This document shows, piece by piece, positions 16,673 to 26,057 of a stretch of 64,000 bases of DNA. The notes below the pieces were generated by a model. That model was not told the origin of the DNA. It did no database searches and saw only the letters and a program-made list of their open reading frames with translations. Numbering within the stretch: position 1 is the first letter of the stretch; each line of letters begins with the position of its first letter. Both the position numbers and the translations under genes were made by a program. The DNA comes from Dongia deserti (GTDB lineage Bacteria > Pseudomonadota > Alphaproteobacteria > Dongiales > Dongiaceae): positions 558,001 to 622,000 of the forward strand of contig NZ_QORW01000001.1 in the NCBI RefSeq assembly GCF_003574735.1, written 5' to 3'.

Positions 16673-18424
16673 TCACTCGGGTAGCCCTGCCTCGCGCAGA
16701 CCCGCGCGCAGATGATCGAGATCGGCCGGATTCTTGAACGGGTGCTTCGCTGCGCAGATCGCTACTGAGTAGTTCGGCTGGCGGCGCAAGGACTCGGCCA
16801 CGCATTTCTTGGCACGTTCACCTCTCCCCAAGTAGGCGTGACAGGCACCTACCCAAGCATGTACCCAGTGCGGCATTGTGGGCGACCGCTCGAACGCTGC
16901 TATTGCTTCCTCATAGTGGTGGGCCACAAAGTGCGCCATGCCCATCTGGTGCCAGTACCACGCCGGTCCGAAATAGGGATCAACGCGCCGCGCTTTATGG
17001 AGCCATTCGAGCGCTTCCTCGGGCCTGCCGACGCATAAGAGCAGACCGCCCATGTCGGCGAGGTGCTCCGGGTTGTTCGGATTCATCTCGACCGCGCGCC
17101 GATGATACTGCTCCGCCAAGTCGAAAGACCTGCGAAAGAGGTACACCTGGCCAAGCATGAAATGGCAGTAGCTTTCGTTCTCATCAAGTTCGACCGCCTT
17201 CTTCGCCAATTCGAAGGCGCGGTCGAGTGCAGCATCCGAGCCCGTCGTGTCCCGGTTCCATTCTGCGTACATCATGAGTGCGAGCAAGGCGTGAGCCAAC
17301 CCGTAACCCGGATCAAGTTCAATGGCCTTCTCGTAGAGACGGCGGGCCTCTGCGTCGGCCTCTGGGTCACCCCAAGGCAATGCATGTCCACGCAGCACAC
17401 AGTCATATGCCGCAAGGCTTGCGGGCGGTCTTCGCCTTGCGTGCTCCGCACCCGCTGCCTGGACCCGTCCCACGAGCGTTCCCACGATGGTGCGCACGAC
17501 GTCGTCCTGGATCGTGATCACGTCGCTCATTTCGCGATCGTAGCGCTCTGCCCAGACATGACTGCCGGAGCGGGTGTCGATGAGTTGCGCCGTAATGCGA
17601 ATCCGCTCTCCGACGCGACGGACGCTGCCCTCCACGAGATACTGAGCGCCGAGTTCGCGGTGGACCTCCTTGGCGTCAGTGGATTTCTCACGATACCGAA
17701 AGGTTGCGTGCCGCGAGAAAACTTGGAGCTGACGCCAGCGCGACAGCTCAGTGATGATGTCCTCGGTGATGCCATCGCTGAAATACTGCTGGCCAGGATC
17801 TCCGCTGTAATTGGCGAATGGCAGGACCGCAATGGACGGCCTCTCGGGCGGGCCCAGTGGTGCGCGGGGGCCGACCGGCGCCTCGGTCCGGACGCGATAA
17901 ATGCGCACTGGCGTGGCGATGTTCTTGACCTCGCGCTCGCCCAAGTCCTCGAAGCCGAAGGTCAGCCGCTTGCTGACCTGTTCGTGGAGGTTGCGGGAGA
18001 TGCAGATGCCGCCAGGCTCGGCAAAGCCCTGCAGTCGCTTCGCAAGGATGACGCCGTCGCCATAGAGATCGCGCCCCTCCACCACGACGTCGCCAAGATT
18101 AATGCCGATCCGCAGCAGGATGTGATCGCTCGCAGGCACTCTCGCGTTCGCCTTCGACATGCCGTCTTGCAGCGCAACCGCGCACTCGACGGCATTGACC
18201 GCGCTTGCGAATTCGACAAACGCCTCGTCGCCCATCAGCTTGAAGATGCGGCCATGATACCGGACGACGAGCGGCTTTAGGATGCCTTTGCGCCGCTCCG
18301 TCAATGCCGCCAATGTGGCGGCCTCATCCCGCTCCATGAGCCGGCTGTACCCGACCACGTCGGCGGCGAGGATGGCGGCGAGGCGGCGCTCCATCGGACG
18401 GTGCCCAGGCAAGTGGGATGCCAT
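16673..18424 (-). CDS. Class III cyclase-like / TolB-like / TPR protein
   Basis: A 583-residue protein. Residues ~11-175 are a class III adenylate/guanylate cyclase homology domain, with metal-ligand Asp22 (LAADVVGYSR) and Asp66 (KLMGDEAF). The transition-state pair is normally N-x3-R in GVNVAARL, but here it reads GVILAKRL (Ile126, Arg130), so the Asn is lost and catalysis is doubtful. Residues ~200-330 form a TolB-like domain (PSIAVLPFANYSGDPGQQYF...). The C-terminal ~250 residues are TPR-type helices (AIELDPGYGLAHALLALM). No transmembrane segment is seen. The start could also be Met11 (18394). Confidence 0.85.
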   Translation of the reverse strand: MASHLPGHRPMERRLAAILAADVVGYSRLMERDEAATLAALTERRKGILKPLVVRYHGRIFKLMGDEAFVEFASAVNAVECAVALQDGMSKANARVPASDHILLRIGINLGDVVVEGRDLYGDGVILAKRLQGFAEPGGICISRNLHEQVSKRLTFGFEDLGEREVKNIATPVRIYRVRTEAPVGPRAPLGPPERPSIAVLPFANYSGDPGQQYFSDGITEDIITELSRWRQLQVFSRHATFRYREKSTDAKEVHRELGAQYLVEGSVRRVGERIRITAQLIDTRSGSHVWAERYDREMSDVITIQDDVVRTIVGTLVGRVQAAGAEHARRRPPASLAAYDCVLRGHALPWGDPEADAEARRLYEKAIELDPGYGLAHALLALMMYAEWNRDTTGSDAALDRAFELAKKAVELDENESYCHFMLGQVYLFRRSFDLAEQYHRRAVEMNPNNPEHLADMGGLLLCVGRPEEALEWLHKARRVDPYFGPAWYWHQMGMAHFVAHHYEEAIAAFERSPTMPHWVHAWVGACHAYLGRGERAKKCVAESLRRQPNYSVAICAAKHPFKNPADLDHLRAGLREAGLPE

Positions 18425-18590
18425 GATCGCGAAAATCCTAGGCCCGGAACGGCAGAATTGCGAGTCTGGTTGGAGTCAGGTAGAGACTGTCTGGCACGTT
18501 TCGAGGTGGTCTGGTTCACCTCCAAAAGCTGCCCCTTTACGCTAATTCAGCGATGCTTGTATTGCAGGTGCCCCATCCGTTCGCGCATCG

Positions 18591-19529
18591 TCATTCGCGC
18601 CGATAGGACATGCCCAACATCGTGGGAGCGCGCCCAGCCTTGCGCCGAAGCATGAGAGCGAGGATGGCTGCGACATAGGGCATCGCCAGCAGAAGTTGAT
18701 ACGGGATTTGGATGCCGACACCCTGAATCTGAAGCTGCAGGGCATCGAGGAAAGAGAATATCAGCGCGGCGGCCAGCACGCGGCCGGGGCTCCATCCTCC
18801 GGCGATGACGATGACCAGCGCAAGCCAGCCGCGGCCGTTGACCATGTCCGGCACGAAATGCGCGGTTGCGGCTACCGTGAGGCAGGCGCCCCCGAGCCCC
18901 GCCATCGCGCCGCCGAACAGGACGGCTGCATACTGCCGCAACGCCACGCTGTGTCCCTTGATGTCCAGCGCCTTCGGATTCTCACCGATGCAGCGTATCT
19001 CCAGGCCGAGCCGCGACCGGTAGAGGAAGAGCCAGACGGCCGGCACTGCCAGCAGTGCGGCATAAGTGACGACCCGTTGGTCGAACAGGACTGCGCCGAG
19101 ATAGGGAATGTCGGCCAGCAGCGGGATAGGTGCATTCTGCAGGATCGAGATCCCCGGCACCTTGTTCACGTCAGAGAAGGCCGAGCGCAGCCAGAAAGTC
19201 GAAAGTCCGGATGCCAGCAGGTTGAGCGCAAGTCCGGTCACAATCTGTTCGATCTGCAGCGTGATGACCATGAAGGCGAACAGCAGGCTCATGACCAGCC
19301 CCGCCAGCACGGCCGCACCGATCCCGACCAGCGCCGAGCCGCTGTGATAAGTACCGAGCCAGCCGGCGAAGGCCCCCATCAGCATCATGCCTTCGAGGCC
19401 CATGTTGTAGATCCCGGCGCGTTCCGCCACCAACTCGCCAAGCGCCGTGAACAGGATCGGTGTCGCGATCCGGATGGCCGCGGCGAGCACGCTGACGATG
19501 ATCCCGGCCTCGAGCAGGTCAGTCCACAT
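18591..19529 (-). CDS. Nucleoside ABC transporter permease 2
   Basis: A 312-residue inner-membrane permease of the branched-chain-type/BMP-associated family (NupQ/YufQ-like). Multiple hydrophobic helices and the GERAGIYNMGLEGMMLMGAF-like segment near residues 38-52 (AERAGIYNMGLEG) are diagnostic. Its start overlaps the end of the preceding permease gene (19519-19529). Last gene of the purine nucleoside transport operon. It works with permease 1, the double ATPase and the BMP-family binding protein. Confidence 0.9.
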   Translation of the reverse strand: MWTDLLEAGIIVSVLAAAIRIATPILFTALGELVAERAGIYNMGLEGMMLMGAFAGWLGTYHSGSALVGIGAAVLAGLVMSLLFAFMVITLQIEQIVTGLALNLLASGLSTFWLRSAFSDVNKVPGISILQNAPIPLLADIPYLGAVLFDQRVVTYAALLAVPAVWLFLYRSRLGLEIRCIGENPKALDIKGHSVALRQYAAVLFGGAMAGLGGACLTVAATAHFVPDMVNGRGWLALVIVIAGGWSPGRVLAAALIFSFLDALQLQIQGVGIQIPYQLLLAMPYVAAILALMLRRKAGRAPTMLGMSYRRE

Positions 19530-20604
19530 CGCGGAGCCTCCGCAGCCGGAACTGGCTGATCGCCCATGCGATCAGGAAGAACATCAGGATGATGGCCTCG
19601 ATGGCATAGATGAGGGCGGATGGCACGCCGGTCCTGATCTGCATCAGCGTCGAACCGTTCAGCAGCGCACCGAACAGGAGCCCCGCGATCACCACGGCCC
19701 GCGGGCTGAGCTGGCCAAGGATCGCAATGATGATCCCGGTGTAGCCGAGACCGCCAAGGGTACCGCTCTTCAGCCTGTACTGCACGCCGTACACCTCGAA
19801 CGCGCCAGCGAGTCCCGCGATCGCGCCACTCAGCGCGAAGACGACCAGGATGAGACGGCCGGCATGGACCCCTTGGACCTGCAAGGCGCGCAGGTTAGAG
19901 CCGGCGGCGCGGATCTCGTAGCCAAGCGGCGAGTGGTGGAGCACGACATGCAGGATCGCGGCAAGGACGAGGGCCAGGACAAATCCCAGGTGCAGCCGCG
20001 TCTTCTCGATCAGGATAGGCAGCTTGGCTTGGTCGGGGACCATCGCGGTCTGCTCGAAGAAGCCGCCAGGCTCGGTCCACGGGCCTTGCTGCAGCAACAG
20101 CGACAGCGCATAGATGATGATGTAGTTCAGCATCACCGTGGCGATCACCTCGTCCACCTGGAAGCGCGCCTTCAGCGCGCCGGCCAGCGCTCCGAACAGG
20201 GCACCGCCGCAAAGGCTGCCCAGCACGATGACGGGGATCTGCAGATAGGCCGGTGCGGCGCCGATCGCGCTCTGGCACCAGAACGCGAACATTGCGCCAG
20301 CGAACACCTGGCCCTCGGCACCGATGTTCCAAAGTCGGGCCCTGAATGCGATTGCGGTCGCAAGCCCAGTCAGGATCAGCGGTGTCGCGCGCACGAGGGT
20401 GTCGGCGATCGCGCGTGTGCTCCCGAAGCTGCCCTTGGCCAGCGCGGCGAATGCTGCGATCGGGTCTGCGCCTGCAGCCAGGAACAGCAGGGCGCAACAG
20501 AGGACGGCGCCAGCGCCCGCGGACAGCAATGCCGAGACCAGCGCGAATGAGGAGCGTCCACTGCGCCGCTCGATCCGCCAGCCGCTCCACGCCAGCAGCG
20601 TCAC
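19519..20604 (-). CDS. Nucleoside ABC transporter permease 1
   Basis: A 361-residue inner-membrane permease (NupP/YufP-like). Hydrophobic segments include LLSAGAGAVLCCALLFLAAGA near the N-terminus. The coupling segment RARLWNIGAEGQVFAGAMFAFW (residues ~89-110) is the family signature. Start and stop overlap both neighbours (20601-20604 with the ATPase, 19519-19529 with permease 2), so the genes are translationally coupled. Confidence 0.92.
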   Translation of the reverse strand: MTLLAWSGWRIERRSGRSSFALVSALLSAGAGAVLCCALLFLAAGADPIAAFAALAKGSFGSTRAIADTLVRATPLILTGLATAIAFRARLWNIGAEGQVFAGAMFAFWCQSAIGAAPAYLQIPVIVLGSLCGGALFGALAGALKARFQVDEVIATVMLNYIIIYALSLLLQQGPWTEPGGFFEQTAMVPDQAKLPILIEKTRLHLGFVLALVLAAILHVVLHHSPLGYEIRAAGSNLRALQVQGVHAGRLILVVFALSGAIAGLAGAFEVYGVQYRLKSGTLGGLGYTGIIIAILGQLSPRAVVIAGLLFGALLNGSTLMQIRTGVPSALIYAIEAIILMFFLIAWAISQFRLRRLRDVD

Positions 20605-22115
20605 GCAGCCTGCTCCAAAGGCGTTCCCGCCATCATCTGCCCCAGCAGCGCGATACTGGCAGAGTGGCGGGGCAGGATGCCCATGATACGCCCGCGGAAG
20701 ATCACCGCGATCCGGTCGCTCAGCCTCATGAGGTCCTCCAGCTCTTCACTCGCCAGCAGGATTGCGACGCCGTCCTGCCGCTTGCGCAGAATCTGCCCGT
20801 GCACGTATTCGATCACGCCAACGTCAAGACCACGCGTCGGCTGGTTGCAAAGCAGGCAGCGCGTCGCCTTGGCCAGCTCTCGTGCCAGGATCACCTTCTG
20901 CGCATTCCCGCCGGAAAGGCGTCGTATCCGTTCGCCGGGACCGGTCGTTGCGATCGAGAAGTCCGCGATGGAGCGGGCGGCATGCTCGCGCATCCGTGCC
21001 GCGTCGAGCAGCACGCCGCGACGCCATGGCGCCTGCCACTGCTGCCCCAAAACGATGTTCTCGGCGATCGTCAAATCGGGGACCAGCCCGTCGCGGAAGC
21101 GGTCCTCCGGCACGTATCCGACACCCCGCCGCGCGATATCGGCTGCGGACAGATTTGCGACGGACTTGCCGTCCAGCCTGATCTCGCCACGCTCGGTACG
21201 CCGCACGCCCGCGATGGCCTCGAACAGCTCCCGCTGCCCGTTCCCCGCCACGCCGGCGAGCCCCAGGACCTCTCCCGCGCGCAGCTCAAGCGAAAGATTG
21301 TCGAGCACCGCGACTCTGCGCGCGTCGCGCAACGAAACGGCGGAGATCGTCACCACTGCTGGCGCGCCGCTGCCGGCGCGGTCTTCGGCCTCGATTTGCT
21401 TGAGCTGACGACCGATCATCATCTGCGTGAGCTCTTCGCGCGTGATCGATCCGGTTTCGACCGTGCCGACCACTCTGCCCCTGCGCAGCACGGTCACCCG
21501 ATCGGACCGCATCACCTCGTTCATCTTGTGGGTGATGAGGATGATCGACAATCCGTCGGCGGTCATCTGCTGCAGCAGGGTGAACAACCGCTCCGATTCC
21601 TGTGGCGTGAGCACGGCGGTGGGTTCGTCCAAGATCAGCACGCGCGCCCCGAGATAGAGGGCCTTCACGATCTCCACCCATTGCTGCTCGCCGACCGAGA
21701 GATCCCCGACCAGGGCATCGAGATTCAGCTGGAGGCCGTTACGCTGACAGAGCTCACTTACGCGGCGGCGGGCCGCGCGGGTGTCCAGCCGCCATCCAGC
21801 GCCGGTCCCGACCACAATGTTCTCCAGAACCGTGAAAGTCGGAACCAGCACGAAGTGCTGGTGCACCATTCCGATGCTCGCGCGGATCGCATCGGCAGGC
21901 GAGCGGAACCGCCGCTCCTCTCCATCAATGACGATCCGCCCCTGGTCCGGCTGGTAAAGCCCGTACAAGCACGACGACAAGGTGGACTTGCCCGCGCCGT
22001 TCTCGCCCAGCAAGCAATGCAGCTCGCCGGGCCGGATCTCCAGCGACACGCCGTCATTGGCGATAACCGGCCCGAACCGCTTGCTCAGATTCGAGATCGA
22101 AAGCCGCGCTGTCAT
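20601..22115 (-). CDS. Nucleoside ABC transporter ATP-binding protein (two ABC domains)
   Basis: A 504-residue ATPase with two nucleotide-binding domains in one chain, as in NupO and the ribose-type family. Domain 1 has Walker A GENGAGKST, a signature-like LSVGEQQWVEI and Walker B LILDEPTAVL. Domain 2 has a degenerate Walker A (GVAGNGQRE), the signature LSGGNAQK, and CNQPTRGLD in place of a normal Walker B, as usual for this family. It powers the two permeases encoded downstream. Confidence 0.93.
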   Translation of the reverse strand: MTARLSISNLSKRFGPVIANDGVSLEIRPGELHCLLGENGAGKSTLSSCLYGLYQPDQGRIVIDGEERRFRSPADAIRASIGMVHQHFVLVPTFTVLENIVVGTGAGWRLDTRAARRRVSELCQRNGLQLNLDALVGDLSVGEQQWVEIVKALYLGARVLILDEPTAVLTPQESERLFTLLQQMTADGLSIILITHKMNEVMRSDRVTVLRRGRVVGTVETGSITREELTQMMIGRQLKQIEAEDRAGSGAPAVVTISAVSLRDARRVAVLDNLSLELRAGEVLGLAGVAGNGQRELFEAIAGVRRTERGEIRLDGKSVANLSAADIARRGVGYVPEDRFRDGLVPDLTIAENIVLGQQWQAPWRRGVLLDAARMREHAARSIADFSIATTGPGERIRRLSGGNAQKVILARELAKATRCLLCNQPTRGLDVGVIEYVHGQILRKRQDGVAILLASEELEDLMRLSDRIAVIFRGRIMGILPRHSASIALLGQMMAGTPLEQAA

Positions 22116-22157
22116 GATGGAATCCGGCGCCGGGCCACTCCGGCGCCGGCCTTCATG

Positions 22158-23174
22158 CTACTCGGACTTCGGCTGCGACAGGTCCAGTGGCACTTCCCTG
22201 GCCCCGGACTTGATGGCTTCCGCTGTCTCCTCGGCCGCTCCCCTGGCCTCAGCCGGGATCTTGCCCGCCATGGCGGGATTAATGACGAGATCACCGCCTC
22301 CATCCTTCCAGCCGAACCACTTCGGTTCCTTCGGCGCATCGAAGGGTGCGCCCGTGGTCTTGGCGTTCCACCACTGGTCGATGACCCAGTTCACGTGCGG
22401 ATCCCACTTGGCGACCGCCGAGGCGACGATCGCATCGGGCGCGATCGGCGACATGTCGATGTAGTTCCCGTAGCAGCCCACCTTCTTCTGCTGGCACACC
22501 TCGAAGGCGCCGGACATCTGGTAGATCTGGTCGGCGCCCGCCGCGATCTGGGCGGTTGTCGCCTCGTTCGATTTCTGTGGATCGAACCAGGACTGGATGA
22601 AGGTCAGCTTGGCCTTCACCGCCGGGTTCGCCTCCTTGGCGCCGGCAATGAAGGCGTTGATCTGGTCGTTCGTGTCTTCCGCCGGGAACGTGCTGACCAC
22701 GCCGATGATGTTGGACTGGGTGAGCTTGCCCGCCAGCGCGCCCATGGCGTAGGCGGGCTCGTGGGCGTGGATGAAGATCCAGTAGGCATTGGCGCCGAGA
22801 CCGCGGTTACCGGACCCGGACATGACAAACATGGTTTCCGGATAATCGGCCATCACCTTCTCGATCGCGTCGGCATAGGCGGTGTCGCCGAAGATGATGT
22901 CGTAGTCGCCGGTCTCGGCATAAGTGCGGAACACCTGCTCCGCATTGTCATAGACGTTCTCGGTGTAGTCGATCGAGATGTCGAGGCCATGCGGCTTCGC
23001 CTCGATTACGCGATTGAAGGAATCGATCAGCGACTTTTCCCATGGCGCTTCTTTTCCAGCCGACAGAACGCCAGCGATCCGCAGCTCCTTCGGGTCCTCC
23101 GCGAGGGCAGAGCTGGTGAGCGCCGCCGCCATTCCAAGGGCTGCGGCGATGGCGATTGATGCGTGCTTTGGCAT
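22158..23174 (-). CDS. BMP-family ABC transporter substrate-binding protein
   Basis: Periplasmic purine-nucleoside-type binding protein, 338 residues. The signal peptide is MPKHASIAIAAALGMAAALTS with cleavage at SSALAED; there is no lipobox, as expected in a Gram-negative. The mature protein has FNRVIEAKPHG, YDIIFGDTAYADAIEKV and AAGADQIYQMSG. Its place directly before the ATPase and after the deaminases indicates import of purine nucleosides or bases. Confidence 0.92.
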   Translation of the reverse strand: MPKHASIAIAAALGMAAALTSSALAEDPKELRIAGVLSAGKEAPWEKSLIDSFNRVIEAKPHGLDISIDYTENVYDNAEQVFRTYAETGDYDIIFGDTAYADAIEKVMADYPETMFVMSGSGNRGLGANAYWIFIHAHEPAYAMGALAGKLTQSNIIGVVSTFPAEDTNDQINAFIAGAKEANPAVKAKLTFIQSWFDPQKSNEATTAQIAAGADQIYQMSGAFEVCQQKKVGCYGNYIDMSPIAPDAIVASAVAKWDPHVNWVIDQWWNAKTTGAPFDAPKEPKWFGWKDGGGDLVINPAMAGKIPAEARGAAEETAEAIKSGAREVPLDLSQPKSE

Positions 23175-23216
23175 GTTGTCCTCCCTTTGATTGCCGTTGC
23201 GGCCCTGTGCCGGTTC

Positions 23217-24983
23217 TCAGAACGCGGCGGTCACCGGATCGAACACCTTCAGCTTGACGCAGTCGATAGGTCCAAGGTCCGTGATGGCATAGTCCGGTAT
23301 GGCCGTGATCTGCAGCACGAACATGTACATGAAGGGCCAGGGCAGCTTGCAGCCCAGCGCGCGGGCCGCCTCGTCCAGCTCGGCCTCGCGCGCGGCCATC
23401 TCATCGGGCTCCAGGTCCGAGACGATCCCGCCGATCGGTAGCGGCAGGAAGGAGGTGACCTTCCCCTTGTCGACCACGACCTGCCCGCCATTGTTGGCGA
23501 TGATCTGGTTGATTGCGACGGCCATGTCCTCGGCATTGGTTCCGACGCAGACGATATTGTTGTCATCCGGTGCGGTTGAGGTGGCGAGCGCCCCGGATCT
23601 GAGGCCAAAGCCGGAGACGAAAGCCGTCGGCCGGTTGCGTGTGCGGCCGTAGCGCTCCACCACGGTAACATACTGCACGTCCTGGGCCGGGTCCGCCTGC
23701 ACCGCTCCGTCCACGACCGGCAGCGAGACGTCGAAGCGCTTGCGCACGAAGATCTGGTCGGGCGATACGGCCATCGCGAGCACGCGCGTTCGTCCATGGC
23801 GGCTCTGCGACGAAACCCGGATCTCTTCCGGTGCAATCGGCGCGACCTTGACTGTGTGCATCAGAGCTTCACTGCGCGCCGGCGGCTCGAGCTTCCCCGT
23901 CAGCTTGCCGCCTTCCGCCACCAGTTTGCCATTGGTGATGACGCGTTCCACCTTGAAACGCCGCAAGTCATCGACGACGAGGATGTCGGCGATCCGGCCC
24001 GGCGAAATCGACCCGACGAGGTGGTCGATGCGATACGCCTCGGCGCTGTTGATGGTCGCCATCTGGATGGCGGTCAGCGGCGAGATCCCCATCGCGATCG
24101 CCATCCGCACCATGTTATCAAGATGGCCGCGGCGCAGGATATCGCTCGCGACCACATCGTCGGTACAGAAGCTGATGCGGCGCGTCGCCCGGATGCCCAT
24201 CTCGGTGACCAGGCGCAGGTTCTCGTTGAGGAAATGAGAAATCGAGGATTCGCGGATCAACACGAACATGCCGTTGCGGAGTTTCTCCAGCATCTCCTCG
24301 GCAGTGTAGCTCTCGTGGTCGAGCCGGATTCCGGCGGCAAGGTAGGAGTTGAGGTTTGGTCCGCGTGCCATCGGTGAGCAGCCGAGCACCGGGAGGCGGC
24401 TCCTACGCGCGATCTCCAGCGCGGACAGGACGTCCTCGTCTGTCTCCTGAATGAACTCCCGCACCGTCTCCCAGATGCCGACGCATTCGGGCCAATGATG
24501 CGTGGCCTCGTGATCCCGTGGCCCGAAATAGTGGCCGACATTGGAGCGCGGCAGCGTGTACGGCGTCTTGCAGGGAGCGCCCCAGAATACCTTCAAGGGA
24601 CCGGCCTTGGCCTCGTCGAGGAACTCGCGCGCGCCCTCGAGCCCGGCGACCACCAGGATCTGATCCAGGCCGGAGACGATCCCGGTTGTGCCGAGCGGCA
24701 CCACGGCCTTGGCGAAGCTCGTGATAGACATCTTCGAGCATTCGACATGGAGATGTCCGTCGATGAGCCCCGGACAGAGATACTTACCGGCGGCATCGAG
24801 CACGCGCGTTTGCGGACCGATATAGGACTCGACCCCGCCTGTCGCGACGATCCGGTCCCCGAAGATCGCGACGTCCGCGGGGTAGATCTCCTCTGATACC
24901 ACGTTGACCAGCTTACCGCCCTCGATGACGAGATCCGCCTTGATCTCGCCCCGCCCGGCCCTGATCAGCTCACGCAATTCCAT
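23217..24983 (-). CDS. ade: Adenine deaminase
   Basis: Amidohydrolase-superfamily enzyme converting adenine to hypoxanthine, ~588 residues. Metal-binding GLIDGHLHVECS (beta-strand 1 HxH), the later FCTDDVVASD (Asp on strand 8 region) and the C-terminal DDNNIVCVGTNAEDMAVA are typical of Ade. The start is MELRELIRAG (24981-24983); an ATG two codons earlier is also in frame. It lies between the COG1816 deaminase and the BMP binding protein, so imported purines can be deaminated at once. Confidence 0.93.
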   Translation of the reverse strand: MELRELIRAGRGEIKADLVIEGGKLVNVVSEEIYPADVAIFGDRIVATGGVESYIGPQTRVLDAAGKYLCPGLIDGHLHVECSKMSITSFAKAVVPLGTTGIVSGLDQILVVAGLEGAREFLDEAKAGPLKVFWGAPCKTPYTLPRSNVGHYFGPRDHEATHHWPECVGIWETVREFIQETDEDVLSALEIARRSRLPVLGCSPMARGPNLNSYLAAGIRLDHESYTAEEMLEKLRNGMFVLIRESSISHFLNENLRLVTEMGIRATRRISFCTDDVVASDILRRGHLDNMVRMAIAMGISPLTAIQMATINSAEAYRIDHLVGSISPGRIADILVVDDLRRFKVERVITNGKLVAEGGKLTGKLEPPARSEALMHTVKVAPIAPEEIRVSSQSRHGRTRVLAMAVSPDQIFVRKRFDVSLPVVDGAVQADPAQDVQYVTVVERYGRTRNRPTAFVSGFGLRSGALATSTAPDDNNIVCVGTNAEDMAVAINQIIANNGGQVVVDKGKVTSFLPLPIGGIVSDLEPDEMAAREAELDEAARALGCKLPWPFMYMFVLQITAIPDYAITDLGPIDCVKLKVFDPVTAAF

Positions 24984-25049
24984 GCACAAACCTTCCTTGC
25001 TGCCGAACGTGCCGGCAGTCCCTAATCCAGTCAGTCTGGATGCTGCGCG

Positions 25050-26057
25050 TTAAGCCGCGTAGGCCCGCAGCTCGGCGAGATAGCTGTCGCGCGTCGCGCG
25101 TGGCAGCCAGGCGCTCTCGAACGCGTTTGCCGCCAGTTGAACCAGCTGCTGTTTGTCCAACCCGATCTCCTCCTGGACACGCTGCAAGTTCTCATTCATA
25201 TAGCCCGGGAAATAGGCCGGGTCGTCGGAGTTGACAGTGACGCGCATGCCCCGTCGCAGCATCTCCGCGATCGCCTGCGACTTGCTGCCGTCGGTGACGT
25301 ACGCGTTGGAGATCGGACACACCGTGAGCGCGAGCGAGCGGTGCTTGATCTCCTCACACAGTCCCGGATCTTCGAGCGAGTTGACGCCGTGGTCGATGCG
25401 GTTGACGCCGATGTCGCGGATGGTCTGCCAGATGTGACCGACCGAGCCTTCCTGGTCGACGTCGCAATGCATGGTGAGGAGAAAGCCCTCCGCCCGCGCG
25501 CGCTGGAATACCTTTGCGAACTTGACGGGCGGATTGTTCTTCTCGTCGGAATCCAGGCCCACGCCGATGATCCATTCCTTATAGGGCAGCGATTGCAGCA
25601 GCGTCGCCATCGCGAACTCCGCACTCCAGTCGCGCAAGAAGCACATGATGAGCTGGGACCGGATGCCGAGTGCGGTTTCGGCCTGGAGTTGTGCCCGGCG
25701 GATGCCCCGGATGACCGTGTCGAAGGTTACGCCGCGCGCTGTGTGCGCCTGAGGGTCGAAGAACATCTCGGCATAACGGACATTCTGCGAGCGCGCCTTG
25801 GTCAAATAGGCATAAGTAACATCGAAGAAGTCCTGCTCGGTCAGGAGCACGCTCATGCCCTCGTAATACACGGCCAGGAATGACGGCAGATCATCGAAAT
25901 CGTAGGCCGCCTTAAGGGCCTTCTCGTCCTTGTAAGGGAGCTGCACGTTATTGCGCTTGGCGAGCTGGAACTTCATCTCAGGCTCAAGCGTGCCTTCGAT
26001 ATGGACGTGCAGCTCGCACTTCGGCATCCCCTCAATGAAAGATCTCAGATTGGTCAT
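25050..26057 (-). CDS. COG1816 adenosine/adenine deaminase-family protein
   Basis: Zinc-dependent purine deaminase homologue, 335 residues. ATG 26055-26057 has GGAGGAGAGG upstream and overlaps the GntR stop (ATGA). The first metal motif is MPKCELHVHIEGTLEPE (HxH). The distal motif TVNSDDPAYF supplies the Asp, and VNRIDHG supplies a further His. The usual HAGE motif, whose Glu is the proton shuttle, is replaced by MHCDVDQEGS. The substrate may therefore differ from adenosine: adenine, a modified purine or a cytokinin-like base are possible. Its operon with ade and a nucleoside transporter supports a role in purine salvage. Confidence 0.85.
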   Translation of the reverse strand: MTNLRSFIEGMPKCELHVHIEGTLEPEMKFQLAKRNNVQLPYKDEKALKAAYDFDDLPSFLAVYYEGMSVLLTEQDFFDVTYAYLTKARSQNVRYAEMFFDPQAHTARGVTFDTVIRGIRRAQLQAETALGIRSQLIMCFLRDWSAEFAMATLLQSLPYKEWIIGVGLDSDEKNNPPVKFAKVFQRARAEGFLLTMHCDVDQEGSVGHIWQTIRDIGVNRIDHGVNSLEDPGLCEEIKHRSLALTVCPISNAYVTDGSKSQAIAEMLRRGMRVTVNSDDPAYFPGYMNENLQRVQEEIGLDKQQLVQLAANAFESAWLPRATRDSYLAELRAYAA

